Of a stretch of DNA of 64,000 nucleotides, positions 27,429 through 38,830 are shown in pieces. The notes beneath the pieces are model-generated. The model was not told where the DNA came from and searched no databases. It saw only the letters and a list, made by a program, of their open reading frames with translations. The translations under genes and the position numbers were made by a program. The first letter of the stretch is position 1, and each line of letters begins with the position of its first letter. This stretch comes from Nigrospora sphaerica (lineage: Eukaryota > Ascomycota > Sordariomycetes > Amphisphaeriales > Apiosporaceae). The DNA lies in the NCBI GenBank assembly GCA_018287875.1, contig JAGVVL010000013.1:3472001-3536000 (forward strand). Direction: 5' to 3'.

Positions 27429-29896
27429 GGTGGGCGAAGTGGGCTTGCTGGGTCCCCGGGGCCCCGAGGGAGAGGAAGTAGATGTCTTAGCGGACGGAAG
27501 ACGCTGCGCCAGGGCACGAGCGGGGGGAGGGATCAGAGGAACCCGATGGGAGCACTCGGCGACAATAGACGGCGGTCACGCGGAGTGGTAAAGACCAGAG
27601 ACAAAGCCGACTCTGGTGAGGCCAGAAAGCAGCCAGGACGAGATGCGCGAAAAAGAGACGGTCGAACCCCTCCAACACGACGTCGGATCGGACAGCAGAA
27701 CCAGGCCAACATAAGAGGCCCAGTCAGCCAGCCGGGGCAGGGCAGTCAGCCCGGGCGGGATGCTGACACTTTGTGGAACGCCTGAGGAATCCCGAGAGGG
27801 TGCCCTTGGGGACGCGGGCAAGGGATGTGAACACTCCGGGCAGGCATGTATACCCCGAAGCTTAGCCGCAATCGGCTAGTGCGAACCGCTCTCTTTCCCC
27901 GATGGGGCTGAGGGCGGATTCGGCCAAGCCGTTGGAAAACGGCAGCGACTTTCAGCCGTTGGGAGGTTTATGGGCGTATGGTTATCCGGATACGGAGAGG
28001 AGGGAGCTGTTCCCTATTCTCGTGAAACCGTTGGACATGCCGCGGGCGCCGCGGTACGTAGAGCGGGTCTAACGGCTCCGGCGAGTAAGTCGTTACGGGA
28101 TGGGATGGGATGGGATGGAATAAAATGGCACAGGGGATGCCACCCGTCATCCCAAGCAGATTGATTCCCCTTCGGGCACACACGCTTATGTCCAACCTTT
28201 TATTTTATTTTAAACATAACCCGCGTGAGCCTTCGGGGTCGGCTCTTTATCTACCTGGACGTCGGCTCGCAATACGCCCGCGCTCGCTCGCTCTGTTCCT
28301 GTTGCTGGTTCCCACTGTGGGACGGATGGCTCGAGGGAGCGGTTTGTCGCTTGCGGGTGTTCGGGGGCGGGAATGGTCCCCCATTTGGGGAAGCGTTTCT
28401 CAAGTTGGAAGGGCTAGCCCAGAGTACTGAATGCAGGGTCCAGAGAGCTTGCACCTGTCCTACCCTGGAAAATGCCTAAAGCGTACGTACCTACATTCGT
28501 ACATCCTACCTACCTCTTATCTGTTGGCAACATGCGACCGGGCGGTAGCGGCGGCAGTGGCGGTTCGTCCTGTATTCCTGTGCACTAGCAAGTTCACGCC
28601 AGAAGTTCAACTGAGGCTGTCAGGCTGTTGAAGATCAGGGGTCTGGGGGTCTCCAAGCTAGCGGGCGCCCGGCTGTCGTCTTTGATAATAGCCTCTTCCA
28701 CCGTGCTCACCCACCCCATACGGGCGGATGAGTAGGCCACAACTCTGATCCATGCCATCAACCACGACTCGAGGACATGGACTGTGTAAGAGGCGGCAAG
28801 ACTATTCCTTCGTTGCATCCCACCTGCACATAACGGAGAATACGCTACCAGGGCAGGCGAGGTGCCGCCCAATTGATCTGTACCTGTTGCTTGCCTACAC
28901 GGTCGAGAGAGCTCGGCTGCAGAGGAGGCTTATAGACGAGCCTTCTAGCACCGCTGCGCATCGACCCCCACTGATTCGGCAGTGGTGCTTTTGTCTTGCG
29001 CCATCCCTCCAGGAATTATGCCTTCTTAGCAGGCAAGGTAGCTCTTCGTAGATAGGAGGAATTACTGAGCATAAGTGCTTCAATACGCAGCGTAGGGAAG
29101 CCGAAAAGACCCGATGCCCCTCTCGCTCTCGCTTTGGTTTGCTCTACCGAGTCCGAGATATCAAATCACTCACTCAGCGCCAGATTCGCCTCCTCCTTCT
29201 CCTCCTCCTCCTCCTCCACCTCCCACGTCCAGTTGGCCCGCCAATGCACCACCGCTCTTTCTTACTCATTGGCGCAGTTTCGTCCAGCCCCCCAAAGCGG
29301 TTCACCCTCATCATCCACCAACCCCTGTCAGCGAGCGAGGCGGCAATCTCGCTGCCTGTTTTGGCTTACATGGTGGGAGGTAGTACGCAGTAGTACGGAG
29401 TAGTACTCCCTACATCCTAGCGAAGCACCCAGACGCTGCCTCCACCAACGGAAAGAAAAGGTGCTGCACGGAACGCATCTGTCTTGGCCATCCTTCTTCA
29501 CACCCTTTCGCCTGGCCGCCTGGCCGCCCTACCGCCCTATGTTCCGCCTTTTCTTTAGCTTTATGTCGCCCTCCGGACAAGCACCGTTACATTTACCCAC
29601 CGCCTTCCCACTCCCCTAGGTTGCCCGCCTTGTCTTGCCCTCCGCGCCTTCGGGCTAAGGTTTGTTTGTCCCTCGCTCAGTCCTGCCGGGTTCAGCACCA
29701 CCAATTCACCGATCAGCCGCCGGATGGACAGCTTCTGCCGCCTACATCACGGCTGGGGCCACCGGGAGACACCTAGCAACTTACCTAAGTATACTCCCAC
29801 CGTTTGTCTGTTGACGCGCCATTGCTTGCAAACCGTCCCCCTCCTCCTAGATCTACTCGTTCGAACCCCACCACCTCCGGAGCAGCCTCATAACTA
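27429..29896. other. Intergenic region with short simple repeats
   Basis: About 2.5 kb with no recognisable gene. It contains a short GGGAT pentanucleotide repeat (about 28098-28120) and a (CTC)n-rich tract (about 29189-29220). Confidence 0.5.
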
Positions 29897-30176
29897 GACT
29901 TCGGTAACGGGCGCCCATGGGCTACCCAAAACATACTTAGGTTACCCATGGGTAGCCCAGGAATTTAAGCGTGCACCCATGGTTACCCATGGGTTAGCAT
30001 AAGCTACCCAGAACGACCCATATCGACTAAGCAGCCGTCGCCAAAACTTTACGTGGAGTAAAGCTACCCATGGGTAGTCCATGGGTTGTCGACACTTTCC
30101 CGTGGGTAGCCCATGGGTCATATGGGTAAGCATGGGTAAGCATGGGTTTATGGGCTGGGTTATAATGACCGAAGTC
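29897..30176. repeat. MITE-like element packed with ACCCATGGGT palindromes
   Basis: A 280-bp segment bounded by perfect 9-bp inverted repeats, GACTTCGGT (29897-29905) and ACCGAAGTC (30168-30176). Inside are at least eight copies of the core CCATGGG or its half, often as TACCCATGGGTA. No target-site duplication is evident. The palindrome cluster and inverted ends suggest a non-autonomous DNA transposon with subterminal transposase-binding repeats; that reading is inference. Confidence 0.55.
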
Positions 30177-30282
30177 CACTTACAACTAGCCTGTACCGTC
30201 TGCGGTGTCACACACGGCACGGGACCGAGTCCGACACCGTTGAGTCCTTGCTGTGGGACGATCCCCGACGTGATGCCTCCCC

Positions 30283-31492
30283 ATGTTGGCCTGGCGCTGC
30301 CACCCGCCCAAGCTGCCTTTCTTGGGCCTGATAGGCCTCCTTACCTTCACCTCGACCCTGTATCTCCTGTACAGGACCACGTCGGGAAAGCCCATAAATC
30401 TGCTCCCCCCCCATCTTCGGCAGCCATGGCGCGCAGTTCCGGCCCCGCACCGAGTTCTACGCTCGCCAACTGCCGCCGTCGAACCGTACACACCCAAGGT
30501 CCACCCGGTGCGTCAGCTAATTGAGAGGGAGACGACCCGGTGGCACGCCGTATGCAAGGGCCAGTCCAAGACGCTGGACGAGGCCGTCGACAAGTACAGG
30601 GCGCGCCACGGCATCCGCCGCCGCAGCATTTTGACAAATGGTACAACCTCGCCAAGAACCGAAGCGTCGTCCTCACCGACAAGTATGGCTCAATCATGGA
30701 CTCGCTGCTGCCCTTTTGGGCCATGCCCCTCCAGTTGCTTCGCGCAAGAGAGCCCGCCAAACCCAGGGCACGGCAATTTCATGACGCAAATCCTGGTCCG
30801 AAACGACCGGGTGACGGGGGAGCTGAAGTAGTGGCAGCAGGACGCAACGGCCGGCATGATGGCAAGCTTTCTTGAGGTGTTGCCCAACGTGGACCTGGTC
30901 TTCAACCGCCACGACGAGCTCCGCGTCATCGTGCCAGACAACGATCTCGGCCGCTTCGTTGCCAAGGCCCAGTCCAAGCTGAAAAGCCTGGGCTCCATCA
31001 AGCACCCCAAGAACGCCTGGTCGCCGCCACCGACTGACACGCACTGCACAAAGGTGCCACAGTCCCGAAGACCAGCTTCAACCGCTTCTCGCGCAGTCCG
31101 CCTGGACCCGGGCGCGCTTGCCCCCACCCCCCGACATCCCTGTGCGGTGCTTGGAGGAGAGCCCGGCCGACAACACGGCGGCCTTCGAGTACTCGGACCT
31201 GCACCTCATCGACAATAGGACGACCTTTAGCAAGGTCTGCAACAGCCCGTCGCTGCACTGCAGCTTTGGTTTCTTCGAGCGGCCCAACGCCTTCGAGTTG
31301 GTGCAGAAGCTGTCGCCCATCTTCAGCCAGAGTAAGGTCAGCTCGTGCCAGGACGTTCTGTACCCGTCACCCTGGTACTGGGCCGAGCGCGTGCCCTTCC
31401 ATGCGGCCAAGGGAAAGACGTGGGAGGCCAAAGAGAACAAAATGTACTGGCGCGGCGGCACCACTGGCTCAAATATGGGCGATGTCCTCTGA
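30283..31492 (+). pseudogene. GT90/CAP10-type glycosyltransferase, decayed
   Basis: The product resembles fungal CAP10/GT90 type II membrane glycosyltransferases but is broken. The first frame encodes an ATG start, a signal anchor (LPFLGLIGLLTFTSTLYLLY) and VHPVRQLIERETTRWHAVC with TLDEAVDKYRARHG. The reading then passes to a second frame for PPQHFDKWYNLAKNRSVV and LLPFWAMP, and back to the first for FMTQILVRNDR. A TAG follows (30829-30831), then FLEVLPNVDLVFNRHDELRV. The third frame carries KVSSCQDVLYPSPWYWAERV and MYWRGGTTG. At least three frame changes and one stop are visible. The C-terminal catalytic half expected after the YWRG motif is absent. Active relatives transfer xylose or other sugars in the Golgi. 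Confidence 0.82.
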
Positions 31493-31636
31493 CTCACAAG
31501 GTTCAGCCACCGCCATGGCGGCCGCATCTACCAACTAAACCCAACAACCCCCTATCTATCACCAATACTCTCTCACTGGTTCCAGCCTGCCATACCTGAC
31601 TTCAGCACTTAAGCGAAATAGTCCCATATCTTTACT

Positions 31637-31724
31637 GAACGAACTGGTGGAATGGTACAGTGTAGTAGTATTATAGAATCTCTTTACCTACTACCATAAG
31701 GGGGTTCGATTCCTCCTTCGGTTG
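31637..31724 (+). tRNA. tRNA-like sequence, copy 1 (probably degenerate)
   Basis: Contains a perfect B box (GGTTCGATTCC) with a T stem GGGGG/CCTCC placed directly next to an acceptor-like 3' strand TTCGGTT. The 5' partner GAACGAA has one mismatch. A T5 polymerase III stop follows. The middle is about 12 nt longer than a standard class I tRNA, and I could not fold a convincing anticodon arm. Confidence 0.35.
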
Positions 31725-31880
31725 CTTTTTACTGGTCCGTAGGGTTTAGTCACCGCTGGCCGCCACATTTACCCACATGGTTCACTCCTCCTCGCATCTT
31801 CCACTAATACTCACCCTCTCTAGACCTGAGTCACACCGACAGAGCTCGATACTTAAGCCAATTAGTCTGATATCCTTACT

Positions 31881-31967
31881 GACCGAACTGGGGGAATGGT
31901 ATAGCGGAGTATTATTATAGAATCTCTTACCCACTGCCATAAGGGGGTTCGATTCCTCCTTCGGTTA
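31881..31967 (+). tRNA. tRNA-like sequence, copy 2
   Basis: Acceptor strands GACCGAA (31881-31887) and TTCGGTT (31960-31966) pair fully, counting one G-T. The T arm and B box are perfect and correctly spaced, and a T6 terminator follows (31969-31974). The D and anticodon arms are unclear and the central region is too long. It could be a tRNA with an intron or long variable arm, an organelle-derived tRNA, or a tRNA-derived SINE. Confidence 0.4.
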
Positions 31968-31980
31968 CTTTTTTGTTTTC

Positions 31981-34850
31981 TTTTCCCGTGCATCACTTTT
32001 CAGCCCTCTCTAGATAGTATGGGTCGGGCCATTTTTGACAAATTGACAGATGCGGGTGCCTCAGCAGCGCAGATGATTTTCTGTGTAGGAGAGCTTTTCC
32101 ACGGCCATCGGCGTGGTTTGACTGACATACTGGGATCTGCCTACCTTTTCAAGCCCAGCGGCACCGGTCTGCCTTTGTTTCCAGAAAGGCAGCATCTGCC
32201 CGAGCGAGCCACTTCTTCTGGATCTTCGGTTCGGCCCGCTTCCTGAGGAACAATATCCAGCCCTCCACGCCCCAGTCCCCCACCTTCACTCATACACACG
32301 TAAGTAAAGTAGACATGGGACAACCCCCCACTACATGACGAGGCCGGTGTTACAGCGCGTCTGGACCAACTGCCCGCTGAGGCACAAAGCAAAACCTTCG
32401 GGAATGATCCACTTGCTGGATCATTCTGTCCAGTTCTGCACTGTAAGCGCTATTCCTACAGGGGACAAACTGCTAGGCCGTAACAGCCAGCTCATAGCTA
32501 ACCCGTTTTCATATAGTTTTTCCATGCTTTTACACCCGTGCTTTGCCCCCTTTTCAATCACTGAGAAGCTATACCAAACAGGGCCTCTCTACGAATTGCT
32601 TGACTGCCAATTTATTCTTTCCTCCCCCTCTGCGCGGCAATGAACACCTGTCCGTGCAATTATTAGTATTTTTCTGAAGACACCACTACGACATAAAGGG
32701 ATGGTCAACTCTTAGTCTACTGCAGTATTTCCAACGCAATCGTTATAAAACTCTTCGAGATCCTTCTAAAACTCCCAAGGTGCACCTAGGTAAAATATGT
32801 TCTCGGTAACTAGGGACTATTGTGTAACGGGAACCCGGGCCGGTCACAATGACAGCCATGGAAATTTGATGGAGCGGAAGACGTCCTCATCGTTTCCCAG
32901 CGTAAGCACTGTCTCTTCTCCGTTTGCTTGCCATTGTGAGTCCCCAGTTTCGCGAAGTCGGATGGCGACAATCAGGGCGACTGCACCTTAACCACCGCCT
33001 TAGAACACTCCAAAGAAAGAATGAAACGTGAAAATGCAGGTCCAAAAAGAGGGGTAGTAGGTGAGTATTCACTACCCTCAAAACCAAAGGCATAGGCAAC
33101 GTCTTCCGACCTGAAGGCCAAATACGTAAAAGGTCTCGCCGCTAAATCACGTTTGAGTGGTCTTGACGCTCCGCGCAATATTGAGCACAGCAGAACCAAA
33201 AAGCAAAACATACAACACCGAGGATTCCCAGGTCGTCACCGACCCTAGTACTAATTCGGCGCTTTCCAGCTTATCTATGGGAGAGCGGACGGGATCCCGA
33301 GTTTTCTGGAAGCTATGGTCGTATGTGAAAGTTTTTTATCACAAAAGGCGTTATATTGCAGAGTTGAGCCTTTCACCTACAAACTCATAACACTCATCCT
33401 CGTTAGAATTTCCTATTCCATGGGCGGCTGGCTGTACTCGATGAGCCATTTCACTTCACTTGCTACATGAGAATGATGGATACCACGCCATGTCCCCAGC
33501 TCACTTGATGTAACATGAATGCCGTATCGTTACTCGTCAATGGAACTGTACAGTATAAATGTAGGTTTCGGGTCGGACTCCTAGACTCTCGTCTTTGTTA
33601 CCACCGGCACAAGTACGAGAAAACAAAAACACCCCACCATAAGCACAAATAAGCAAAAAGCACCAATAACAACAAGCGCCAAATAGCACCACGAGGCACA
33701 TTTGTGTGATTACTATTCAGTTTCTACCGTTCCAGATGACTAGCCACACCGCCAGCGGCCCGCTCGGCAGCGGCATCCGCAGATGCGGTCCCAAGCCCGG
33801 CGGCAATGGCCCTCCTAAGCCTCAGCCCCAGCCTTATCCCGGTGGTAGCCAAGGATGCTAGGTGGGAAGCAAGGCGTAATCGCCTGGGATGTAGCAATGC
33901 CCGAGATAAGGCTATCCACTCAATTCGGGATCGCAGAGAGGACGGCCCAACGAGCTTGCGAGCAGTTACGGTAATGGAAGTCACTTAGACCGGGTCCCGC
34001 ACGTGGGTTTCCGCACGGGTGTCATTCTAGCCAATCGCATCGAGGGTTTCGGAAATAGACCACCCACCTTGACCCCCCACGCGATTGACTTTTTACCGTG
34101 ATCTGGTTGGCATGGGATTTATCTGTGCGTACCTTGTAGGTAGTCGAGCACTAAGGTGCTGCTGGGTAAAAGCTATGGTGGGGGCTAAGGAAACCGTGCT
34201 ATTCCCATGAATGATATACCCGTTCCCTTATGATCCAAACTTTGGACGAACCCGACGCCAGACTCGGCGCCTCCCGATGCTCACCCATCCTAGAGTTTTG
34301 GCCTTGGGGGGCTGCCTTGGCTGTTCCTTTGCTTACACCCAAGCAGGTTTAGCCGAGTGCGGTAGCGATCTACAGGAACCCCCCTTGCCTGCACTTCTCC
34401 ATCACCGTGAAAGCACAAAGAGCAGCCAATGAGCCGACACCATCGCGAACCAGGATACCAGGATACCGGGGGCGGTTCAGCTAGTGGGCCAGATTGTGGA
34501 CCGTAAGCCCGATGGCCTGTTCCCCGAACATACGCCGTATTACGCCAGGCACTGCCCAGGGCTTGGGATCGCCTTCTGTTTGGCCCCCAATCGAGGAATT
34601 CGAGATGAGCGCCAAGTGCATCAGCCCCAACGATGATCAGGTGTTGGCTTGGCGACAGGCGACTCCCCGCTGCCCTAACGTGTTGGCCTGTGCTCTGCGC
34701 GGGCGGGAGCAATAAACATGGCGTTTCCTCGCAGTTCGCGCCTCCGCGTTGATCCTGCTCATTCCTCGTGGGCGTCGCTCCCAACATCTCCGGCTTCCCA
34801 TCTCGTCTCCCACCAGTTTGTACCGTCGATCCCATCACCTTCCGGAAGCG
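31981..34850. other. Gene-poor interval
   Basis: Nearly 2.9 kb in which no long gene is recognised. Only the short proline/glycine-rich frame at 33736 has promoter-like context. Confidence 0.45.
33736..33861 (+). CDS. Possible small Pro/Gly-rich peptide (41 aa)
   Basis: The frame begins MTSHTASGPLGSGIRRCG and ends PYPGGSQGC, with a proline-rich middle (GPPKPQPQP). A TATAAAT lies about 180 nt upstream, followed by an A/C-rich stretch like a fungal 5' leader in which the first ATG (33560) stops immediately. The base run before the ATG (CTACCGTTCCAG) also looks like a splice acceptor, so this could instead be an internal exon. No homology is known to me. Confidence 0.25.
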   Translation: MTSHTASGPLGSGIRRCGPKPGGNGPPKPQPQPYPGGSQGC

Positions 34851-35992
34851 ATGGCGTCAAACGTCGCCACGACGGCGGCCCCGACTCTGCCGTCCGATTG
34901 GCGTCCGTCCCAGAGTGGTTGCCTGAAAACTGACGACCTCTGGATTTGGGACTGGGGCGCCGGCTGGGATCACACGCCCACGGTTCTGGGAGGTCCGGCC
35001 CAGACGACGGAATGCCTGCCCTCGGGCTGGGATGCGTTCGCCACCTTCGCTGCCTCCCAATGCCCGCCGGATTACACCTCGGCCTCTTGTAGCGCTGCTG
35101 CGACCAACAGCGCCGTGACCTGTTGCCCGACGTGAGCCTCTCCCCTGCCCCTCCGGCCTGCGGGACACCGTGGGCCCGTCGGAATCTTCCGGGGTGCTAA
35201 CTAGGTTACAGAGCGTTTCAATTCCAATGTTTAGATAGCCCTGTATCGGGGGCCGATGCGAAGGGGAATGTAGCATATCAGAGATGCGTCTCGAGATTCA
35301 CTACGGCCAAGACAAATCTGATTACCTGGGCCAACCTGAAGCTGTCAACCTCAAGCGAGACTATGCGCTCACAGCATACATATGAGCACCTCTTCGCCGG
35401 TGCCATCGTCTATACGACACCGGTGCGTCCCTCAAGTCCTGCTTTCTCTGCCGACGGCAGTCACTAATCCAGCCCCTAGACCACCACCGGCACCACAGCC
35501 ACGGGCTCGGATGCTGCCGTGTCGTCGGAGACGTCGGGGAGCACTGCCACGAGCGCGGCGTCATCGGAGGACGGGACGGCGGCGAGCGGCGGGCTGTCGG
35601 TGGGGGCGAGTGCCGGCATCGGCGTGGGCGTGGGCGTGGGCGTGCTCCTGCTGCTGGCCGCCCTCTTCTTACTGTTCCGGCGGCGGAAGGGCCGCCGCGC
35701 GCCCCCGCCGCCCCTCGTCGAGGCCCCCGGCGCGCCCATGCACGAACCCCGCCACGACTACTCGCACTACGCCGACGCGGGCAAACCCGCCTCGCACTAC
35801 GCCGGCGGCGGCTACTACCCGGCCTCGCCGAGCGCCGGCGGCGGCGGCTACTACCCAGCCTCCACCCCGTCCCCCGGCCTCTCCACCGCGCCCTCGTCGC
35901 GGTCGCCGCCGCCGCCGCCCCACAGCGCGCACGCCGTGGTGCCCGGACGGCACGAGATGGAGCACGACCCCGTGCCGTCGGAACTGGCGTAG
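34851..35992 (+). CDS. Single-pass membrane protein with Ser/Thr-rich stalk
   Basis: Three exons (34851-35131, 35212-35422, 35480-35992) total 1005 nt (334 aa). The N-terminal part holds cysteine-containing sequence (SQCPPDYTSASC, TCCPT and then FQFQC). A Thr/Ser/Ala-rich stalk follows (TTTGTTATGSDAAVSSETSG), then one transmembrane helix (GIGVGVGVGVLLLLAALFLL), a basic stop-transfer FRRRKGRRAP, and a Pro/Gly/Tyr-rich cytosolic tail with repeated GGGYYPAS. This architecture is common in fungal plasma-membrane proteins related to cell-wall sensors, though no WSC domain is visible. I see no strong signal peptide at the chosen ATG, so an upstream start or an unconventional N-terminus is possible. 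Both introns are in phase. Confidence 0.72.
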
Positions 35993-36491
35993 TCGCTCAT
36001 CCGAAGTTGGGAATGCGGTCGACATCTCGACTTTAACTTCTTGTTTCAGAGTTTTTAGCCGGCGTTTATGACGTCTTGGAATTATAATTTTTAAACCTGC
36101 TATGGCACCTTCTGCTGCTACGGTATCTCCGGTATTGAATGAGCTGAGGGGATGGGAGTCATCAGTTGTGGCCCCGGGGGGGCCGGGGGCAGCAGACGAG
36201 AGAGGAGACTTCCTTCGTATACACATAAAAACGCATGACCGGCGGGAGAGGCAGATTCTTCCAACACCGGCTAGTGATGGACGCAGTCGGGGCGGGAACG
36301 TGAGATAAGAGGAGGAGTACTGTCGGGGGAAATGGGCTCATACCCAGAACCAAGGATCACAACATATAACGGGCGAAATCAAGACGACGTCGCTGTGAGG
36401 TTGTATCAGGCTGTTAAATGGTATAAAACTGACCTCAATAAAGATTAAGACGGAGCTCATGGCCATCCGATCTCTATCCTGCCACTAACCC
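35993..36491. other. Intergenic
   Basis: The 3' flank of the membrane-protein gene. Nothing recognised. Confidence 0.45.
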
Positions 36492-37374
36492 CTATGGGGC
36501 CTCAGACATACCTATTCCCCCTTCTTGCTTACATTCCGTTAATCCCCTCTGACAAGCACCAGGCACGAGTAGCGACGAGGCAATGGATGGATGCCAACAC
36601 GGGGTTCTGCTGCCAAGACGGAGACGAGATGTTGTTCTCATAGTCTCGTATATTGATTGAGCTTTAATCCTTAAAGAGTGACGTTCGGGCAACCTTGGAA
36701 CCTGTGAAAGGAGTGGTGCATGTTTGCGGTTCCAACCCGATCCACAAACAACCAAGACATAGGGCAACGGCATGCACCGGCCGTTGTGGTTTCGAGAACC
36801 ACGGCCCGTATAGCACTCGACTCGGACGGACCAGACACCGTTGAGGCGGTGGCACTGGTGCGAGCTGAAGGCCAGCTGGGAGCTTCCCCCGCAGTTTCCG
36901 CCGGCGTAGCCTCTCACTATCATGCGAGGTGAGTGCCGACTCGGACGGAAAAAATGGGCCGGGGGGACAGTGGATCTTACTCTTGCACATGCTGTTGTGG
37001 TCGACAATCCTCACCGCCCAAGTCGTGTCCCCCAGGGGAATGCAGATGTTCCGGTTGTAGTCGCGGCGGGGGCCCAGCGCCGTGCAGGCGCTGTTGCCGC
37101 TCCACTGGACGCGCATATCGAAGTCGCGCGCCTCCAGGTTCGCCGGTAATGTACTATTGACTTTTCCTGTGACTTTTCGTTGCTATTCCGGGCCGTGGAG
37201 CCGGGGAGATGTAGGCAGGAACAGAAGTCCTTGATCTGGTTCTCTTGGCATGACAACGCCCGACGTAATCCGGGGATTTTTGGGCCGTGAAACGTCGCTA
37301 CATGTGTGGCCAGGCCATTGCCACCAAAGCCCTCCTTACTGAACGAGTTAAAATGGTACTCACGAAAAAGACAT
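36492..37374 (-). CDS. Doubtful small cysteine-containing protein gene
   Basis: The best-supported part is an exon at 37153-36981 encoding LEARDFDMRVQWSGNSACTA and GDTTWAVRIVDHNSMC. It is followed by a GTAAGA donor and an exon from 36916 with GYAGGNCGGSSQLAFSSHQC and WSVRVEC. The spacing of Cys, Trp and Gly looks like fungal small secreted proteins. A possible first exon is only 11 nt (37374-37364, ATG plus GTGAGT donor), joined through a 208-nt intron. No signal peptide is visible, and the frame beyond VRVECY runs on to a stop at 36492 with unconvincing composition. Either the gene has further introns or it is a decayed copy. Boundaries are tentative. Confidence 0.35.
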
Positions 37375-38079
37375 TGGGATTTGAAGAGCTGTACCGAGGC
37401 TCGCTTGTCCACTGGATTCCAAGATTTTTGAAGGTTCGTCTTCAGAATAGGAACGCTCTGAAAGACCCTCCGCCAGTTCCTCTACTATCCCTCTTCAATT
37501 TAGCAGGTAACATGTAGTAATATAACCACATTTCGGTTGGCGGCTTTTCCATCTTGTCCTCTAGCGTACATAGACGGACCTTCTTTGGTGCGGGGCGACG
37601 GTCGGTCTCCTATGGCAGGGGAAAAGCACGATGATCTGTTACAATATAGCACTGTTCGAAGAGTGTTCTCGTTGACAGGGACGGAATTGTATTCGACTGG
37701 ACATGCGTGGGAGTTACGCGGTTTTGCTAATACCAAGAGCGCAAACGCATGGCGGAAGCCACCCCCCCTTCCCAAACCGGTATCGCGCGGCTATGCCCCC
37801 CGATCTACACCACCCTCTTCGTATGTATACTTCAGTCTCCTGGCCCCTGCCGCATGTACTCCTAACTTCTTTCCTTTGTATATCGTGCCCTGTTGTCCCT
37901 CTTCCTCTTAACTCTCTTCTAAACAGTCGCAAACCGTGAGGCCTCGCGTCTACATTATGGCTAATTAACCGAGTCAGCGTTGTTCCGTTTTCCCCCATGG
38001 GGGTGGTTCCCTGCGGAGAAATTCCTCATTTTAAGCGCCGAGAAGGTAGCCAAGACGCGTGATAAACAGTTGACAGCAG
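37375..38079. other. Intergenic
   Basis: No gene or repeat recognised. Confidence 0.45.
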
Positions 38080-38830
38080 TAGAGCCGCCAGGACCCGGCA
38101 TCGTCCCTGAGCCCAAACGAGAAAAAGCGGGCTCTAATCGAATCCTTCATGAAGACCGACGAGCTGCCGGACGACGGCGTGACCCCCATGCCGACCGCTG
38201 ACAAGGTGCGGGACATTCTCGCCCCCTGGCGCTCGCCGATGTTGCGTAAGATGGCGCACTAGTATCTACGCGAGGGATGTGGCTACGTAATTCTATGCAC
38301 CTATTACGAACGCGATAGCGACGCCGAGATGGCGACGATTCTGGTGGACGAGCTTCAAGGTGATGAGTCGGTTAACCCTGGTGACTACTGGTGGCGCTTA
38401 CTCGACGACGCCGAGCAATTCAGCCTGGAGGACTGGGGGCAGGTGTTTGACATCTTACCGGAGCTCGTCGGACACTGAGGTCAGCAGCTTCGCCGCAGCT
38501 TAGGAGCAACCCAGGTGACCGGGATCTACGTCGAGTTTGCCGATTTTACGTAGGAGACATTGGATTAAGTCAGTCCCACTATTGACCGGAACTAGAAGAG
38601 CGCCGCGGCCGGTAACAGTCCGCTTTTCGTCGCCGATAAGCAGGCGCCAAAGGAGATGCTGCTCGAGGTATTCTTCCTGGACGGAGGAGAAGTGGGTAGG
38701 AAGTACTATCGACAAGGCGAATAGAGCCACCAAACTCGGGTCAAAACGATGAAAAACTACCACCAGAGTCTTTTAACCTGTGACCCATTTCCACCGCCGC
38801 AAACATCTGGGCCGTCTTTCCCCCAGTGAG
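38080..38830 (+). pseudogene. RIP-like decayed coding sequence, unknown family
   Basis: One frame (codons starting at 38101 and every third base) reads as protein-like sequence over about 700 nt: SLSPNEKKRALIESFMK, TADKVRDILAPWRSPMLRKM, YLREGCGYVILCTYYERD, DDAEQFSLEDWGQVFDIL, and later APKEMLLEVFFLDGGEVG with RKYYRQGE. It is interrupted by six stops (38260 TAG, 38476 TGA, 38551 TAG, 38566 TAA, 38593 TAG, 38722 TAG) but by no frameshift. Each stop can arise by a single C-to-T change from CAG, CGA or CAA. That pattern fits repeat-induced point mutation rather than random decay. Protein-like stretches may continue to about 39290 in other frames. I do not recognise the family. Confidence 0.6.

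Larger units (their letters stand above)
31493..31980. repeat. Diverged tandem duplication (two units of about 240 bp) carrying tRNA-like sequences
   Basis: The two units, about 31498-31735 and 31745-31980, align along their length. They share a TTCAGCCACCGC/TTTAGTCACCGC start, a CACTTAAG/TACTTAAG block, CATATC/GATATC plus TTACTGA, a tRNA-like core and a T-run. Divergence is spread along the units, so the duplication is old. Confidence 0.7.

Noticed and set aside
26757..27785. 342-codon plus-strand open frame and other long frames around 26.7-27.5 kb
   Set aside because: Shadows of the FSH1 hydrolase; only the minus-strand frame has the Ser-Asp-His motifs.
28098..28122. GGGAT repeats as possible telomere-like DNA
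   Set aside because: The unit is not the fungal telomere repeat TTAGGG and the array is too short; a simple microsatellite is enough.
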